From positions 1-23,480 of the forward strand of contig CALGGM010000114.1 in assembly GCA_937915925.1 (NCBI GenBank): a DNA stretch of 23,480 nucleotides, given 5' to 3'. The translations under genes were made by a program, and so were the position numbers. This document shows positions 22,773 through 23,480 of the stretch, one piece after another. The notes beneath the pieces are model-generated. The model was not told where the DNA came from and ran no database searches. It worked only from the letters and a program-made list of their open reading frames with translations. Source of the stretch: an uncultured Clostridia bacterium (GTDB lineage Bacteria; Bacillota; Clostridia; Christensenellales; CAG-138). How positions within the stretch are numbered: position 1 is the stretch's first letter; the number at the start of each line of letters is the position of its first letter.

Positions 22773-23480
22773 GCATCAACCGCGATTATGTCGAAATAGC
22801 GAAGGACGTCAAGGCGGCGCAGCAGGGCGACGCGGCGGCGATGGACAGGCTTCTTGCCGACGTGCAGGACCCTGTCTATTACACGTGTCTGAAGATCCTG
22901 CACAGCGAGGCGGCGGCGGAGGACGCGTCGCAGGAGATCCTGCTGAACGTGTTCCGCAAGATCAAATCCCTGAACAACCCCGCCGCATACATCGGCTGGG
23001 TCAACCGCATCACCGCGAATTACTGCAAGACGTATCTGTCGAAAAAGAGACACGAGATTTTCTTGCAGAAGGATGAGGACGGCAAGGACCCGTTCGCAAT
23101 GTTCGAGCAGATCGACACGGAGAACGTGCCGGAAAAGGCGCTCGACAACGCCGAGACGCGGCAGATGATCGTCGACCTCGTTTCGGAGCTGCCGGACGAG
23201 CAGCGCATGTGCGTCATGCTGTTCTATTACGACCGGATGAAGACGCGCGAGATCGCGGACGCGCTCGACGTGTCCGAGGGCACGGTCAAAAGCCGCCTGA
23301 ACTATGCGAGAAAAGCGCTGAAGGAAGGCGTGGAGCGCTGCGAAAAGGAGCAGAGGATCAACCTGCACGGGCTTTCCCCGATCCCGTTTATCGGCTATTA
23401 TCTCCGAGAGGGCGCGGCGCAGTCGCATTCGCCGATCACGGCGCAGGCCGTTCGCGCGGCGGCGGCAAGAGCGGCGGCAG
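22769..23480 (+). CDS. Second ECF-type sigma factor, 3' end outside the window
   Basis: 237 residues are visible and the frame is open to the edge. The start (MSINRDYVEIAKDVKAAQQG) aligns with the first sigma protein, as do region 2 (VYYTCLKILHSEAAAEDASQ, WVNRITANYCKTYLSKKR), the DEDGKDPF linker and region 4 (ELPDEQRMCVMLFYYDRMKTREIADALDVSEGTVKSRLNYARKAL, in pieces). After region 4 it continues into LHGLSPIPFIGYYLRE, as the first copy does (LHGLFGLPILGRLLRN), so a membrane segment and outer domain probably follow beyond the window. CGGAGGG precedes the ATG. Confidence 0.88.
   Translation, partial: MSINRDYVEIAKDVKAAQQGDAAAMDRLLADVQDPVYYTCLKILHSEAAAEDASQEILLNVFRKIKSLNNPAAYIGWVNRITANYCKTYLSKKRHEIFLQKDEDGKDPFAMFEQIDTENVPEKALDNAETRQMIVDLVSELPDEQRMCVMLFYYDRMKTREIADALDVSEGTVKSRLNYARKALKEGVERCEKEQRINLHGLSPIPFIGYYLREGAAQSHSPITAQAVRAAAARAAA

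Overview
The window reads as a GC-rich, gut-type Firmicutes (Clostridia) chromosome segment. The evidence is AGGAGG-type ribosome binding sites, an oxygen-independent cobalamin pathway of the CbiD/CbiG type, a class III (Firmicutes-type) fructose-1,6-bisphosphatase, a CIRCE heat-shock operator, and palindromic dispersed repeats of the sort common in gut Clostridia genomes. I cannot name a species. No rRNA, tRNA, CRISPR array or transposase gene was found.

Region 1 (1-8408) is a tightly packed, mostly overlapping plus-strand corrin-ring operon: cbiD (3' end only), cbiF, cbiG, cbiH, a three-domain cbiJ-cbiE-cbiT fusion, cbiA, cbiP and cbiC. Together they cover much of the route from cobalt-precorrin-4 to cobyric acid. 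Chelatase, CbiL and the late nucleotide-loop genes are not in the window. A dispersed palindromic repeat sits between cbiF and cbiG. The same transcription unit appears to run on (8405-11193) through a small cysteine-rich protein, a tocopherol-cyclase-like protein and a tandem flavodoxin-fold protein with an Isf-like cysteine cluster. Their link to B12 is unknown.

Region 2 (about 11200-12400) is an AT-richer island. It holds a minus-strand secreted protein and a divergent small XRE-type regulator. Palindromic operator-like sites lie in the shared promoter region, one of them inside the -35/-10 spacer. Then come fbp (class III), a repeat, and a large secreted leucine-rich-repeat protein with two C-terminal Fn3-like domains. 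A repeat-rich 645-bp gap (17193-17837) follows, including a possible small element with 11-bp terminal inverted repeats.

Region 3 (17838-20428, minus strand) holds htpG (Hsp90) under a clear sigma-A promoter with a CIRCE element at the start site, then a repeat array and tspO.

Region 4 (20481-23480, plus strand) is the most novel-looking part. It carries two tandem copies of a cassette made of a conserved A-rich leader, a roughly 50-residue acidic micro-ORF with a conserved core, and an ECF-type sigma factor. In the first copy the sigma factor is fused to a membrane segment and a probably extracytoplasmic tail with two WSEWS motifs. The second copy runs off the window. Between the copies lies an inverted array of small hairpins joined by ATGAATT/AATTCAT linkers, closed by a strong intrinsic terminator. 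The two sigma cassettes look like a duplicated trans-envelope signalling module. That role is inference.
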